A stretch of DNA of 64,000 nucleotides from Paracoccus sp. DMF-8 (GCF_029309835.1 NZ_JARJHL010000017.1:310001-374000), one strand, 5' to 3'; positions 8,748-18,511 are shown, numbered from the stretch's first letter. The notes: generated by a model not told the origin, from the sequence alone. Numbers and translations are program-made.

Positions 8748-8975
8748 GTCGCATCCTCCATCCCTGTGCGCGCCGCGTCATCGGCGCGGCCTGTCGCCAT
8801 GGGTAAGCCAGCGCCCCGCCACCGGGCAAAGGAGAATGTTCAGCGCATTGGCATTAGTAAAACTGGGGCGCAGCGGGCCGACCGCCGCCGATGGTCCGGG
8901 GGCCGGGGGTCCGGGCGCGCGGCTGCCCCGGCGTGATCCCCCTGCGTGATCCCCATCACCGGGCGGCGGTGTCGG

Positions 8976-10193
8976 CTATTTCCGGCCCCCGGCCAGCAGC
9001 CCGGATCCGGGGTCGCGACGCAGGCGCCACATCGCGATGCAGCCAAGCGCGGGACCGATGGCCAGCATGCCGAAGGCGCCGGGCCAGCCCAGGGCGGATT
9101 GCACCACGGGCACCAACTGGATGCTGCCAAGCGTCAGCAAAAATCCCGCGCAGGTCTGTATCGTCAGCAGCGTGCCCACCGCCTCGGGCGCGGCGAGTTC
9201 AGCGACCGAGGCGGAAAACTGCGCCGAATCCGCAACCACCGTCACGCCCCAGACCAGCGCGACCACGATCACGACCGCCAGAGGCGCCCAGAACAGCCAG
9301 CCCATCAGCGCCGCACAGCCCGCGCTGATCGCCATGGCCCCGATGGTGACGGCGGTGCGCCCGTGCCGGTCGGCCAGAACCCCGCCCAGCCACGACCCGA
9401 CCGCCCCGGAACCGATGACCAGAAAGGTCAGCAGTGCCGCCCGTGCCGGTGCGTTTTCCAGCCCGCGCTGCGCAAAGGACTGGCCCAGAAACACCCCGAC
9501 CCGAGCCCACATCGCGTAAAGTTCCCACATATGGCCCAGATAGCCCAGATTGGCCTTGCGCACCGCAGGGCGCCGCCAGCTTTCCGAGAGTCTGGAAAAG
9601 TCGATCCGCCGCGCCCGCTGCATCTGCGGCCCGATCCGGACAAGGCAGATGACCACCGCCGCCCCGGCCGCCGCCATCGCGGCCGCGCCATAGATCGACT
9701 GCCAGCCCAGACCGCCCGTCGCCGCCAGCAGATGCGGGCTGGCCGATCCCAATGTCAGGGCACCGACCAAAAGCCCGATCAGCAACCCCAGATCCCCCTG
9801 CGCCCATGTCGCGGCCAGCCGCATCCCGACCGGATAGACCCCGGCCAGACAGATGCCGGTCAGCACGCGCAGGGCGATGACGGGGGCGCCCGTCGGTTCC
9901 AGAAACACCAGCGCCCCGGTCGCCGCCGCCGCGACCAGCGCCGACAGGCCAAAGACCGCCCGTGGATCGAACCGGTCCGCAAGCGCCAGCAGCGCCGAAA
10001 TCACCGTGCCGATGACAAAACCGATCTGGACGGCGCTGGTCAGCAGGGCCTCGGCCCCGGCGGTCAGGTCATGGCCGCGCTTGATATCGGCGACTGCGGC
10101 GCTGGCGGCGAACCAGACGCTCATCGCCAGAACCTGCGCCACAAGCAGCAGCAAAAGCGACCGCCGGCGGGTCGCGGAACCGTCAGCGGCCAT
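8976..10193 (-). CDS. MFS transporter
   Basis: Inner-membrane carrier with about 12 hydrophobic segments, 405 residues. The N-terminal half has the ALADRFDPRAVFGLSALVAA loop in the position of the MFS signature loop, and the second half carries GGVLADRHGRTAVTIGAMAI, a good MFS motif A variant (G-x-x-x-D-R-x-G-R). It is the last gene of the TetR-AhpD-MFS operon, 18 bp after the AhpD-like gene. TetR-controlled MFS proteins are often exporters of toxic compounds; the direction and substrate here are not visible. Confidence 0.85.
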   Translation of the reverse strand: MAADGSATRRRSLLLLLVAQVLAMSVWFAASAAVADIKRGHDLTAGAEALLTSAVQIGFVIGTVISALLALADRFDPRAVFGLSALVAAAATGALVFLEPTGAPVIALRVLTGICLAGVYPVGMRLAATWAQGDLGLLIGLLVGALTLGSASPHLLAATGGLGWQSIYGAAAMAAAGAAVVICLVRIGPQMQRARRIDFSRLSESWRRPAVRKANLGYLGHMWELYAMWARVGVFLGQSFAQRGLENAPARAALLTFLVIGSGAVGSWLGGVLADRHGRTAVTIGAMAISAGCAALMGWLFWAPLAVVIVVALVWGVTVVADSAQFSASVAELAAPEAVGTLLTIQTCAGFLLTLGSIQLVPVVQSALGWPGAFGMLAIGPALGCIAMWRLRRDPGSGLLAGGRK

Positions 10194-10211
10194 GCGCCCG
10201 CCCCTTTGCCG

Positions 10212-10562
10212 TCAGCCTGTCGACCTGGCACCGAATTCCGTCGCCGCTTCCATCGCGCGCGAGGAATAGACAAGCGCCGCGCCAAGGTTCATCGACATGG
10301 CAACGCCAAGCGCCTCACCGATTTCCTGCTGCGTCGCGCCTGCGGCAACGGCCTCTTTGGCGTGGACCGAGATGCAGCCGTCGCAGCGCGTCGTCACGGC
10401 AACGGCCAGAGAAATCAGCTGGCGGGTCTTTTCATCAAGATGGCCGCTTTCGGCGCCTGCCGCGCTGGCCTTGGCATAGGCCGCGACGGGACCGGGGGCG
10501 ACCTTGCCCAAGGCCCCGATCCTTTGCAGCAGGCTGGAACGCATATCTGTCCAATTCATCAT
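10212..10562 (-). CDS. Carboxymuconolactone decarboxylase/AhpD-family protein
   Basis: Small cytoplasmic protein of 116 residues from the first of two consecutive ATG codons (10562), preceded by AGGAGGAG. It has the AhpD-core active-site pattern with the redox Cys pair and His (TTRCDGCISVHAKEAVAAGA, C-x2-C-x3-H). Members act as alkylhydroperoxidase partners or as gamma-carboxymuconolactone decarboxylases; the CxxC/His form points to peroxidase-type redox chemistry. It lies 10 bp after the TetR gene and before the MFS gene, suggesting an inducible detoxification operon. Confidence 0.87.
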   Translation of the reverse strand: MMNWTDMRSSLLQRIGALGKVAPGPVAAYAKASAAGAESGHLDEKTRQLISLAVAVTTRCDGCISVHAKEAVAAGATQQEIGEALGVAMSMNLGAALVYSSRAMEAATEFGARSTG

Positions 10563-10572
10563 TCTCTCCTCC

Positions 10573-11160
10573 TCAGTGTGAAATCCGGTGATGTGAGCCT
10601 TTGGCCCCGGCGCAAAGGCTGGCGCAAAGCTCGGCGACGAGGTCGTCAAAGGGATGGCCGCTGGCCACCCCGGACAGGCCCCATCCGACGATCGCCCCGC
10701 CTTCCAGCGCGACCAGCAGGGCCATGGCCGAACGCGCCGCATGGGCGACACCGCCCTGGGCCAGCACATCGGTCAGCCAGTCCAGTTGCACCCGCAAGAG
10801 CCCGGCCGCCTTGTCCCGCATCGCCTGCGGCAGCGCGTCCCGTTCCGCCGCCAGCGCGCCGCACAGGGGCAACAGACCGTCGCCCGAGCCTTCGCGAAAC
10901 AGCGCGCCATAGGCCGTCAGCCGTTCCCGCAGATCCGCGGCATCATCGGTAATGGCCTGAAGCCGCGCGGAAAATTTTTCCTGATGTGCGTCCAGCACGG
11001 CAAGGCCAAGCGCCTCTTTCGTCGGGAAATGATGGTGGACCGAGGCTTTGCGGATCCCGCATTCCGCCGCCAGATCGCCGTAGCTGAACGCCGCATAACC
11101 CCGGCTGCGCATATGTCGCGCCGCAATGTCCAAAAGATTCTGGCGTGTCGAAACGGTCAT
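10573..11160 (-). CDS. TetR/AcrR-family transcriptional regulator
   Basis: Repressor of 195 residues. The N-terminal HTH is complete (LLDIAARHMRSRGYAAFSYGDLAAECGIRKASVHHHFPTKEAL in outline, with GIRKASVHHHF as recognition part, residues about 10-52). The ligand-binding C-terminal domain (about 60-195) is diverse, as usual. It heads the TetR-AhpD-MFS operon. A perfect palindrome lies 10 bp upstream of its start codon, so autorepression is the simplest reading. Inducer unknown. Confidence 0.92.
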   Translation of the reverse strand: MTVSTRQNLLDIAARHMRSRGYAAFSYGDLAAECGIRKASVHHHFPTKEALGLAVLDAHQEKFSARLQAITDDAADLRERLTAYGALFREGSGDGLLPLCGALAAERDALPQAMRDKAAGLLRVQLDWLTDVLAQGGVAHAARSAMALLVALEGGAIVGWGLSGVASGHPFDDLVAELCASLCAGAKGSHHRISH

Positions 11161-11169
11161 GCCGACAGG

Positions 11170-11187
11170 CTACCTACCAGTAGGTAG
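11170..11187. promoter_or_regulatory. TetR-type operator palindrome
   Basis: CTACCTACCAGTAGGTAG is a perfect inverted repeat of two 8-bp arms around CA. It ends 9 bp upstream of the TetR start codon. TACCTACNNGTAGGTA-like sites are a known TetR/AcrR operator class. It probably overlaps the operon promoter. Confidence 0.85.
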
Positions 11188-11238
11188 ACAAGTCAATCAT
11201 CTTTGACCACAGCCCGGCAAGGCAGCTTGCGCCCCGGG

Positions 11239-12561
11239 TCAGTCGCGGCCCTCTTGCAGATGCCCCAGCAGCGTGTCGGCGCTATAGGACTGGCGGAACA
11301 GCCCCTGCGCGGCCAGCGCCGGAATGACCCGGTCCAGCAGCAGATCCAGCGAACGGACAGAGCCGCCGGGCACCGCGATGAACCCGTCCACGGCGCCCGC
11401 GCGGAACCAGCCGGCGATCTCTGACACGGCATCTTCGGGCGTGCCGATCACCTGCCAGTGGACCGAGGCCTGGATTTCCGGCCGGGCCAGCAATTCATCC
11501 ACCGTCGGGGTCAGGTCGCGGATGATCCGGCGCAGCGCATCGCAATGCGTCTTGCAACGCGGCGACGTGAACCCTTCGGGCAGATCGGCATCGGTCAGCC
11601 TGCGCGCGCCCGGCCAATCGCCCAGATCAAGGCCCAGAAATTCCTGCACGCGGGCGATGCGTTGCTTGCGGTCGACACGGCGGTTGGTGGCCAGAAACAG
11701 CGCCTGCGCCTCGGCCCGGGTTTCGCCCAGATACAGGCTGAGACCGGGCAAAAGCCGCACATCATGCGGCTGGCGGTGATGCGCCAGCGCGCGGTCCGAC
11801 AGTTGCGCGCGCAGGGCCTGCGCCGATTGCAGGTCGGGGGTCTGGGCAAAGACCATATCGGCCACCTGCCCCGCGAAATCGACCCCATATTTCGACCCGC
11901 CCGCCTGCATCAGCGGAATGCGCGGACCGGGATATTGCGGCAGGTTCAGGGGGCCGCGCACGGCGAAATGCGCGCCCTGATGGTCGATCGGCAGCAGCAG
12001 ATCGGTATCGGCATAGCGCCCCGCCGCGCGGTCGACCAGCAACGCCTCGAGCGGGAAACTGGACCACAGGCGGCGCACGATATCGGTGAACTCCGCCGCG
12101 CGGGCATAGCGGGTTTCGGACGATGGCATCTCGGGCAGGCCGAAATTTTCATTGCCCTGCAAGGCGGTCACGACATTCCACCCGGCCCGCCCCCGGCTGA
12201 GCCAATGCAGCGACATCATCTGCCGCGCTGCGGAATAGGGGTGGCCAAAGGTCGTGGAAATCGTCGTGACCAGTCCGATCCGGCTGGTTTCCCGCGCCAG
12301 CGTCGCCATCAGCAGCGTCGGGTCCAGACTGGAAAAGCCAAAGGATTGTTCCATCATCTGCATGGGCAGAAAACTGGCATCGGGGCGAAAGACGAAATCC
12401 ATATGCACGGCTTCGGCGCGGCGGGCGACATCCAGCGCCAGATCGCTGGAATACAGCCCCTCGATGCCGCTGTCGGGATCACGCCAGCCCTCTCCGCTCA
12501 GCCAGGTCGGGGCGACGGACATGCCGATGCACAATTTCCGGCGGTGTTCTGGTTGGTGCAT
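11239..12561 (-). CDS. FMN-dependent luciferase-like monooxygenase (NtaA/SnaA/DszA family)
   Basis: Predicted flavin-dependent monooxygenase of 440 residues, the normal length for the nitrilotriacetate-monooxygenase group. ATG 12561 (MHQPEHRRKLCIG) is preferred over an upstream in-frame codon because the family starts close to KLCIGMSV. Landmarks: FRPDASFLPM, STTFGHPYSAARQMMSLHWLS, GRAGWNVVTALQGNENFG, and EFTDIVRRLW. These match the group whose known substrates include NTA/EDTA-type chelators, dibenzothiophene sulfone and pristinamycin. It is downstream of the TonB-dependent receptor and near a siderophore ABC system, so it may attack an imported iron chelate (inference). FMNH2 would come from a separate reductase not seen here, unless the adjacent siderophore reductase can serve. 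Confidence 0.86.
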   Translation of the reverse strand: MHQPEHRRKLCIGMSVAPTWLSGEGWRDPDSGIEGLYSSDLALDVARRAEAVHMDFVFRPDASFLPMQMMEQSFGFSSLDPTLLMATLARETSRIGLVTTISTTFGHPYSAARQMMSLHWLSRGRAGWNVVTALQGNENFGLPEMPSSETRYARAAEFTDIVRRLWSSFPLEALLVDRAAGRYADTDLLLPIDHQGAHFAVRGPLNLPQYPGPRIPLMQAGGSKYGVDFAGQVADMVFAQTPDLQSAQALRAQLSDRALAHHRQPHDVRLLPGLSLYLGETRAEAQALFLATNRRVDRKQRIARVQEFLGLDLGDWPGARRLTDADLPEGFTSPRCKTHCDALRRIIRDLTPTVDELLARPEIQASVHWQVIGTPEDAVSEIAGWFRAGAVDGFIAVPGGSVRSLDLLLDRVIPALAAQGLFRQSYSADTLLGHLQEGRD

Positions 12562-12643
12562 ATTGCCCTGCCTGATCCTGAAAATACCCGCAAAAATCGA
12601 CCGGCGCGTCGCCACGCCGGTCGCGATGATTCCGCAAACCGCG

Positions 12644-14719
12644 TCAGAAACGGCCGCGCAGCCCGACGCCGACCATGCGCGGCGCGGTCAGGCTTGCCTG
12701 CGTAAAGACCACATCCCCACGGGCGGGTTCAAGCAACGTCGGCGCGCGTTCGTCCAGCAGGTTGTTGACATAGCCATAGAACTCGACCCGGTCATTGACC
12801 CGGTAGCTGGCGCTGACATCGACCAGCGTAAAACCGTCGACCTCATAGGCGGGCGTATTCGCGGTATTCGAATAATAGCCGTCGATATAACGAACCTGCC
12901 CGCCCAGATTCAGCCGGTCCGTCGCATCCCAACTGGCGCCCAGGCTGAACATCTTGCCCGGCGCGCGGGCGAATTCGTTGCCTTCGTAAGCGGGCATCTG
13001 TTCAAAGCGCTTGAATTCGCTGTGCAGCAAGCCAAGGCTGCCGCGTAGGGTCAGGCTGTCCACCGGGCGGTAATCCACGGCCAGTTCCAGACCATAGGAT
13101 TCCGCGTCCTGCGCGTTGACCGTCTGGACATAGCTTTGCCCGTCCACCAGCGTCGAAATATTGTGCTGGGCGTTCCTGTAATCCATGTAGAACAGGTTGC
13201 CGCTCAGGAACAGCTTGCCGTCCATCAGTTCGGCGCGGGTGAACAGTTCGTAATTCCAGACGGTTTCCGCGTCGAACTCGGTCCATTCCCTTGACCCCGC
13301 GAAATCCAGCGAGACCCCGCCGGGGTTATAGCCCTTGCTGATCATGCCGCCGACCATCCAGTCGGGATTGACCTGATAGGACAGCGACAGTTTCGGCAGG
13401 ATCTCGTCAAAGGTGCGGTCGTAATCGACATCGCTGTTTGCAAACAGCGGCGAGACATCGCCCGTCCGGCGGATATGGTCACGCTGGTAACGCAAGCCCC
13501 CCGACAGGGTCCAGCGGTCGTCGATGCGCCAATTCAGTTCGGAATAGATGCCCAGATTCGACTTGCGGTCGCGGAAGGTCGAATCGCCGCCCTGTTCCAG
13601 CCATTCATCCTGATCGGTAAAGGCGACATAGATGCCCGCGACGCCGCTGAATGTGTCGTCCGGCGTGCCAAAGGACAGTTTGCTTTCGTTCGAATAATTG
13701 TCCTGATCGACATTGGCATCGCCCATGTTGACCGTGCCGATCCGGCGTTCGACATCCGAGGTCGAATATTGCGTCTTGCTGCTGACCACCAGCCCGTTGC
13801 CCAGATCGTAATCGACATCCAGAATGCCGGTCCGGGTCGTCTGATCCCAGCCCGGCATCCAGTTGGTGATCGAATTCAGATCGTCGAACGGCTCTGCCGC
13901 GCCTTCGGCGCTTGGGCGTTTCATCCGGCTGTGGCTATAGGTCAGCTTGACCGACAGCCCGGCGATTTCGGCCGGTTCCCACAGCAGTTTCACGCGGGCA
14001 TTGGCGTTCATGAATTCCTGCCCGATCTCGTTTTGCACGAAATTCGGGGAAACATAGTCGATGAAACTGTCGCGGCCGGAATAATCCAGCGCGACACGGG
14101 CGGCCAGTTCTTCGGTGATCGGGGCCGACCACGCAACCGAGGCGCGGCGCTGGTTGTAATTCCCCGCCTCGATCCGATAGGCGCCTTCGGGGGTAAAGCT
14201 GGGATCCTTGATGTTGACGACAATCGCGCCCGCAATCGCATTCGCGCCCTGCGAAGTGGTCTGGGGACCGCGGAACACCTCGATACTGTCGACATCCCAG
14301 GTCGAGGTCGCGCCGAAATACAGCTCGTTATAGCTGAGATAATGGCCGTCCAGATTGATCGTGGCGCGCGGGACCGAGCCCGCAAAGAACGCATTCGCCC
14401 CGGTATGCGGCCCCTGCGCGTCCTGACCCCGGATCACCGGCGTGCTGACGTTGTCGGTGTAAAGGACGTTGGGCGTGCCCTGAATAACGGTGCGGACCTC
14501 GTCCTTGCCGTCCTTTTAGCGCTCCAGTTCCTCGGAGGTGACGACCGACACCGAACTGGGCGTTTCCATCAGATCGCGCGCAATATTGTCGCCGGTGATG
14601 ATGATCGTATCCAGCACGATGGGGCTGGGGTCGGCCTGTTGCGCATGCAGCGGCAGCGCGGCCAGCAGCGTGATGATGCTGACGCCCTGCGCCAGCCTGC
14701 GACGGTAAGTGATGGGCAT
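12644..14719 (-). pseudogene. TonB-dependent outer-membrane receptor, interrupted by an in-frame ochre codon
   Basis: Outer-membrane ligand-gated transporter. From ATG 14719 the frame gives a signal peptide (MPITYRRRLAQGVSIITLLA to LHAQQ), a TonB-box-like IVLDTIIITG and the start of the plug (SSVSVVTSEELER). A TAA follows at 14516-14518. The same frame continues to TGA at 12644 with the rest of the plug (NVLYTDNVSTPVIRGQDAQG, AIAGAIVVN) and the beta-barrel, ending in a typical terminal Phe (GVGLRGRF). Read through, it would be 691 residues, the normal size. The stop replaces one codon between ELER and KDGKDEV, where Tyr (TAC/TAT) would need one change. An upstream 24-bp element is shared with the siderophore operon at 16.6 kb, so the receptor probably belongs to that uptake system. 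Confidence 0.88.
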
Positions 14720-14789
14720 GATGTTCCTCGACCTGACAGCAACGCATGGGCTGGCGCGGGGAACCTTGCTGGCGACGCATTTATTTGTC

Positions 14790-14813
14790 CCACATTGCGC
14801 AATGCGTTCCGCA
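14790..14813. promoter_or_regulatory. Shared operator-like element, copy 1 (TonB receptor/IclR intergenic)
   Basis: The interval between the divergent TonB-receptor and IclR genes contains the perfect palindrome CATTGCGCAATG (14793-14804) followed by GCGTTCCGC. Read on the minus strand, the 24-bp block starts TGCGGAACGC and ends GCAATGTGG. The same ends recur at 16569-16592 before the siderophore genes. Of 24 positions, 19 agree. A common regulator, possibly the adjacent IclR protein, is inferred. Confidence 0.55.
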
Positions 14814-14916
14814 TGTCAATCACCAGAACAGACAAGCCTTTGCCTTTCCGCGTCGGGGCCGCTAGTCTTTCGCGACCAGCCACCGCCCGGCCAGAACGAC
14901 CTGCAGGAGAACCGCG

Positions 14917-15714
14917 ATGATGGAGTTCGAGCCCTTCCTCGACGAGGATGCCAAGCTCTCGGGCGGCAAGCGGTCGGCGACGATCCAGTCGATTGCCATC
15001 GCGATGCGGTTTCTGAACATTCTGGCAGCGGCGGAACGCGCCCTGCCCTTGGGCGAATTGGCACAGATTTCGCGGACGGGGCGATCAACGGCACATCGCT
15101 ATATGCAAAGCTTGGTCAAGGAAGGTCTGGCGGTGCAGGATCCGGCAACCAGCCTGTATGATCTTGGCCCCGCCGCGCTCAGCATCGGCATCGCCGCGCT
15201 GCGCCGTGTCGATGCGGTCGAAATCGCCGGCGCGCAGATGAAGCAACTGGCCCAGACCCATGCGCTCAGCGGTGGCGTCGCGATCTGGACCGAACAGGGG
15301 CCGACCCTTGTGCGCTGGTATCGCAGCGCGCATTTCGCGATCACCACGGTCAGTCTGGGCGATGTGCTGCCCATCGACAACACGGCCTGCGGCTTTGTCT
15401 TTCAGGCCTATCTGTCCCGCACCCGGATCGAGGCCGCCCGCCGCATCCAGCCCCCGCATTTTCGCGGCACCCCGCCCGGCAAATCCCTGATCGACAAGAT
15501 CCGTGCCGAAAAATGGGCGGAACTGACCAGCCATCTTTTGTCGAATGTCACCGGACAGGCGGCGCCGATTCTGGATGCGCAGGGCGAACTGGCCTGCGTC
15601 CTGACCACGGTCGCGGATTTCGGCAGGCTGAATGCGCCGGAAAACCGGCTGGTTTTGCAGGATGTTGCGCGGCTGGTCAATCGCGCGACGGGCGGGCAAA
15701 GCACGTTTGACTAG
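14917..15714 (+). CDS. IclR-family transcriptional regulator
   Basis: Regulator of 265 residues. The N-terminal winged HTH spans about residues 23-85 ([26 protein letters not shown], then [22 protein letters not shown]), and the IclR effector domain follows, with [18 protein letters not shown] and [20 protein letters not shown]. Two ATG codons in tandem begin it; AGGAGAA lies upstream. It is divergent from the TonB-receptor gene, and its stop overlaps the stop of the convergent siderophore ATPase gene (CTAG). Position between the two iron-uptake units and beside the shared element makes it a candidate regulator of both, though IclR proteins more often sense carbon metabolites. Confidence 0.88.
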   Translation: MMEFEPFLDEDAKLSGGKRSATIQSIAIAMRFLNILAAAERALPLGELAQISRTGRSTAHRYMQSLVKEGLAVQDPATSLYDLGPAALSIGIAALRRVDAVEIAGAQMKQLAQTHALSGGVAIWTEQGPTLVRWYRSAHFAITTVSLGDVLPIDNTACGFVFQAYLSRTRIEAARRIQPPHFRGTPPGKSLIDKIRAEKWAELTSHLLSNVTGQAAPILDAQGELACVLTTVADFGRLNAPENRLVLQDVARLVNRATGGQSTFD

Positions 15715-16514
15715 CTGGCAGCCACGCGCGGGTCTGTGCGGGGGCGCGGGATCACCATCGGCTTGGCCGTCAGCGGATCTGGCTGGATCAGCGCATCCAG
15801 ATCGAAAACGCGGCGCATCAGGTCCTCGGTCACGATATCCATCGGCACGCCCTGCGCGACAATCGCGCCATCGCGCATCGCGACCAGATGCGAGGCATAG
15901 CGAAACGCCAGATTCAACTCGTGCAGCACGGCCACCACGGTCCGGCCCTGCGCGTTCAGCCGGGCCAGCAGTTCCAGCACCTCGACCTGATGGACGATGT
16001 CCAGAAAGGTCGTCGGTTCATCCAGCAGCAGGATCGGGGTTTCCTGCGCCAGTGTCATCGCGATCCAGACCCGCTGCCGCTGCCCGCCCGACAGTTCCGC
16101 GACCGGGCGCTGCGCCAGCGCGGTCGTCCCCGTCGCTTCCAGCGCGGACAGGACGGCGCTTTCGTCATCCGGCGACCATTGCCGCAGAAAGCTCTGATGC
16201 GGGAAACGCCCGCGCCCGACCAGTTCGGCAACGGTCAGCCCGTCGGGCGCCGCCGGCGATTGCGGCAGCAGGCCCAGCCTGCGCGCGACCTCCTGGGTGG
16301 GCAGTTCGGAAATCGCCTTGCCGTCCAGCACGACCTGTCCCGATTCTGGGCGCAGCAATCGCGCAAGGGCGCGCAGCAGCGTCGATTTCCCGCAGGCATT
16401 CGGCCCGACCACCACGGTAAAGGAACCATCCGGGATGCGCAGCGTCAGGTTTTCCGAAATCACCCGCGCCTGATAGCGCAGGGTCACGGCATCGGCAGAA
16501 AGGCGATGGGTCAT
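15711..16514 (-). CDS. Siderophore/iron ABC transporter ATP-binding protein (FecE/FepC family)
   Basis: Cytoplasmic ATPase, 267 residues. Walker A is [17 protein letters not shown], the signature is [18 protein letters not shown], Walker B is [20 protein letters not shown] and the switch His is in [30 protein letters not shown] and [10 protein letters not shown] are characteristic of iron-siderophore ATPases. It is transcribed away from the plus-strand SIP, binding-protein and permease genes, which together complete the importer. The intergenic region between them holds a symmetric element. Confidence 0.92.
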   Translation of the reverse strand: MTHRLSADAVTLRYQARVISENLTLRIPDGSFTVVVGPNACGKSTLLRALARLLRPESGQVVLDGKAISELPTQEVARRLGLLPQSPAAPDGLTVAELVGRGRFPHQSFLRQWSPDDESAVLSALEATGTTALAQRPVAELSGGQRQRVWIAMTLAQETPILLLDEPTTFLDIVHQVEVLELLARLNAQGRTVVAVLHELNLAFRYASHLVAMRDGAIVAQGVPMDIVTEDLMRRVFDLDALIQPDPLTAKPMVIPRPRTDPRVAAS

Positions 16515-16560
16515 CGGCTGTTCCCGTTCGCGACCCCGGCGGGCCTGTCATGGGCTTGTG

Positions 16561-16592
16561 TATTGCATTGCGGAACGCGCTCTGCAATATGG
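16561..16592. promoter_or_regulatory. Shared operator-like element, copy 2 (divergent siderophore promoter)
   Basis: Between the divergent FecE-like gene and the siderophore-interacting reductase, TATTGCA (16561-16567) pairs perfectly with TGCAATA (16583-16589) around a 15-base spacer. The overlapping 24-bp block 16569-16592 begins TGCGGAACGC and ends GCAATATGG, matching copy 1 at 14790-14813 in 19 of 24 positions. It lies 46 bp from the FecE start and about 100 bp from the reductase start, suited to control both. Confidence 0.55.
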
Positions 16593-16694
16593 CCTCAGCC
16601 AAGTCGCGGATACCCTGCTGTCGCGACCAGCCATCCCCTTTGAACCAATCGGATCGACCGGCCCCGGAAACGGCTTTGGACGGAAAGTGATGGC

Positions 16695-17561
16695 ATGAGC
16701 GCAGCACGGACAGAATCGGTCGGCGACCCCGCAGGCATCCTGACGGAACAGGACCACATGCGCGACATGGACCGCATCCGGATGGAGGTGCTGGCCATCG
16801 CAACCCCCAGCCCCTCGGTCGCGCGCGTCACCGCCCGCATCGCGCCCGCCGACCCCTCGGCATGGATGCCCGCGAACCTCGCCATCCGGATCGAGGTCGA
16901 AACCCCGCCCGGCGAACGCCCCGTGTCGCGCATCTATACCGTGCGCCGCTTCGACCCGGCGGCCAGCACGATCGAGGTCGATTTCGTCATCCACGAAGAC
17001 GACAGCCCCGCCATGCGCTGGTTGCGCGCCGCGCGCGCCGGCGACCACGTCTGGCTGACCGGGCCGCGCCAGCATTTCGTGCCGGACCATGAACTTGCCA
17101 AACGGGCCGCGATCTTTGCTGATGAAACCGCGATCCCGGCGGTTTACGCGATCCTGAACGACTGGCCCGAAGGGGCGCAGGGCGATGTCTGGATCGAAAC
17201 CGATGACCGCGCCGCCTTCGACGAATTGCCGCGCCCGCAAGGCGTCGCGCTGAACCTGCTGTTGCGCCGCCCCGACCAGCCCGCGGGCAGCACCGGCGCG
17301 CTGTTCGCCGCGGCACAGGCGGCGCTGACCGATCCCGCCCGCCACAGCCTCTGGGCTGCAGGCGAACGGCAGGAGATGCGGCATTTCCGCGACCATTTCC
17401 GCGCGCTTGGCATGGCGCGGCAGGATATCCGCGTCTTTGGCTATTGGCGGCGCGGCACCAGCAGTTCCGAAATCGACCGCATCCGCCTGAGGGAGTATTC
17501 CGCGCTGCGCCAGACCGGCGCCCGGCTGGAAGATTTCAGCGATGCGGATCTGCCGATCTGA
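16695..17561 (+). CDS. Siderophore-interacting protein (FAD-binding ferric-chelate reductase, ViuB family)
   Basis: Cytoplasmic flavoprotein, 288 residues, expected to reduce imported ferric-siderophore and release Fe(II). The FAD-binding barrel shows RIYTVRRFDPAASTIEVDFVIH (the R-x-Y-[ST] flavin motif), DSPAMRWLRAARAGD and GPRQHFVPD. The C-terminal NAD(P)H-type SIP domain has IFADETAIPAVYAIL and SLWAAGERQEMRHFRDHFR, with GYWRRG near the end. It is 11 bp upstream of the binding-protein gene. Placement before fepB-fepD-fepG-like genes makes an uptake-plus-release operon. Confidence 0.92.
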   Translation: MSAARTESVGDPAGILTEQDHMRDMDRIRMEVLAIATPSPSVARVTARIAPADPSAWMPANLAIRIEVETPPGERPVSRIYTVRRFDPAASTIEVDFVIHEDDSPAMRWLRAARAGDHVWLTGPRQHFVPDHELAKRAAIFADETAIPAVYAILNDWPEGAQGDVWIETDDRAAFDELPRPQGVALNLLLRRPDQPAGSTGALFAAAQAALTDPARHSLWAAGERQEMRHFRDHFRALGMARQDIRVFGYWRRGTSSSEIDRIRLREYSALRQTGARLEDFSDADLPI

Positions 17562-17572
17562 AAGGGCCACCG

Positions 17573-18511
17573 ATGTTGAAACGCCTGATCCCCCTGATCC
17601 TGCTGCTGCCCGCCACGAGCTTTGCCCAAGATGACGGCTGGCCCCGCACCATCGCGCATGAGGCGGGCGAGATCGTGATCGAAAAACAGCCGCAACGCAT
17701 CGTTTCGATATCGCCCAGCCTGACCGGGATCCTGCTGGCGATTGATACGCCTGTTGCGGCGACGGCCTCGGCGGTGACGGGGCCCTTGACCGACGACAAG
17801 GGGTTTTTCGACCAATGGGCCGGTGTCGCCGATCAGCGCGGCGTGCAGGTTCTGTATAACAACCTGAATTTCGACATGGAATCGCTGATCGTGCAGGATG
17901 CCGACCTGGTCGTCGCCTCGTCCGTCGGGGGCGATACCGTGCTGCCCTATCTGGCCGAATTGCAGGCGCAGGACGTGCCGGTGATCGTGCTGGATTATTC
18001 GACCCATGGCTGGGAGGATCTGGCCCGCACCCTTGGCACCGCGACCGGGCATGAAAGCGACGCCGCGCGCGTGGTCACCGATTTCGCCGCACAGGCCGCC
18101 GACGCCCGGCCCAGGCTGAACCATCCGGCGGGCCATATCAGCATCGTTTCCTATAATTTCGCGGGCACCTATGGCATCAGCAAACCCACCAGCGCACAGG
18201 CCCGCGTGATGGCGGCGCTTGGCTTTGACACCATTGCCATCCCCGATGACCTGGCGACCGAGGTGTCGCGCTCGGCCGATTTCGATTTCATTTCCTATGA
18301 AAACCTGCCCGCTGCGATCCGGGGCGAAACGGTGTTTCTGCTGAACGGCACCGATGAGACGGTCAGCACCTTTCTGGCCGATCCCATGCTGGCCAACCTG
18401 CCCGCCGTGCAAAGCGGTCAGGTCTATCCGCTTGGCCTGACCTCATTCCGGGTGGATTACTATTCCGGCCTGCAGATCATCGAAACCGTCCGGCAATATC
18501 TGGGGAAATGA
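17573..18511 (+). CDS. Periplasmic iron-siderophore binding protein (FepB/FhuD-type)
   Basis: Substrate-binding protein of 312 residues from ATG 17573, with a short signal peptide (MLKRLIPLILLLPATSFAQ). The Peripla_BP_2 opening IVIEKQPQRIVSISPSLTGI is present, as are the DADLVVASS and VPVIVLDYS segments found in class III binding proteins. Sequence around LNFDMESLIVQD resembles FepB-type catecholate binders more than BtuF. Its stop overlaps the first permease start (ATGA). A longer reading from 17444 lies inside the reductase gene and is rejected. Confidence 0.88.
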   Translation: MLKRLIPLILLLPATSFAQDDGWPRTIAHEAGEIVIEKQPQRIVSISPSLTGILLAIDTPVAATASAVTGPLTDDKGFFDQWAGVADQRGVQVLYNNLNFDMESLIVQDADLVVASSVGGDTVLPYLAELQAQDVPVIVLDYSTHGWEDLARTLGTATGHESDAARVVTDFAAQAADARPRLNHPAGHISIVSYNFAGTYGISKPTSAQARVMAALGFDTIAIPDDLATEVSRSADFDFISYENLPAAIRGETVFLLNGTDETVSTFLADPMLANLPAVQSGQVYPLGLTSFRVDYYSGLQIIETVRQYLGK

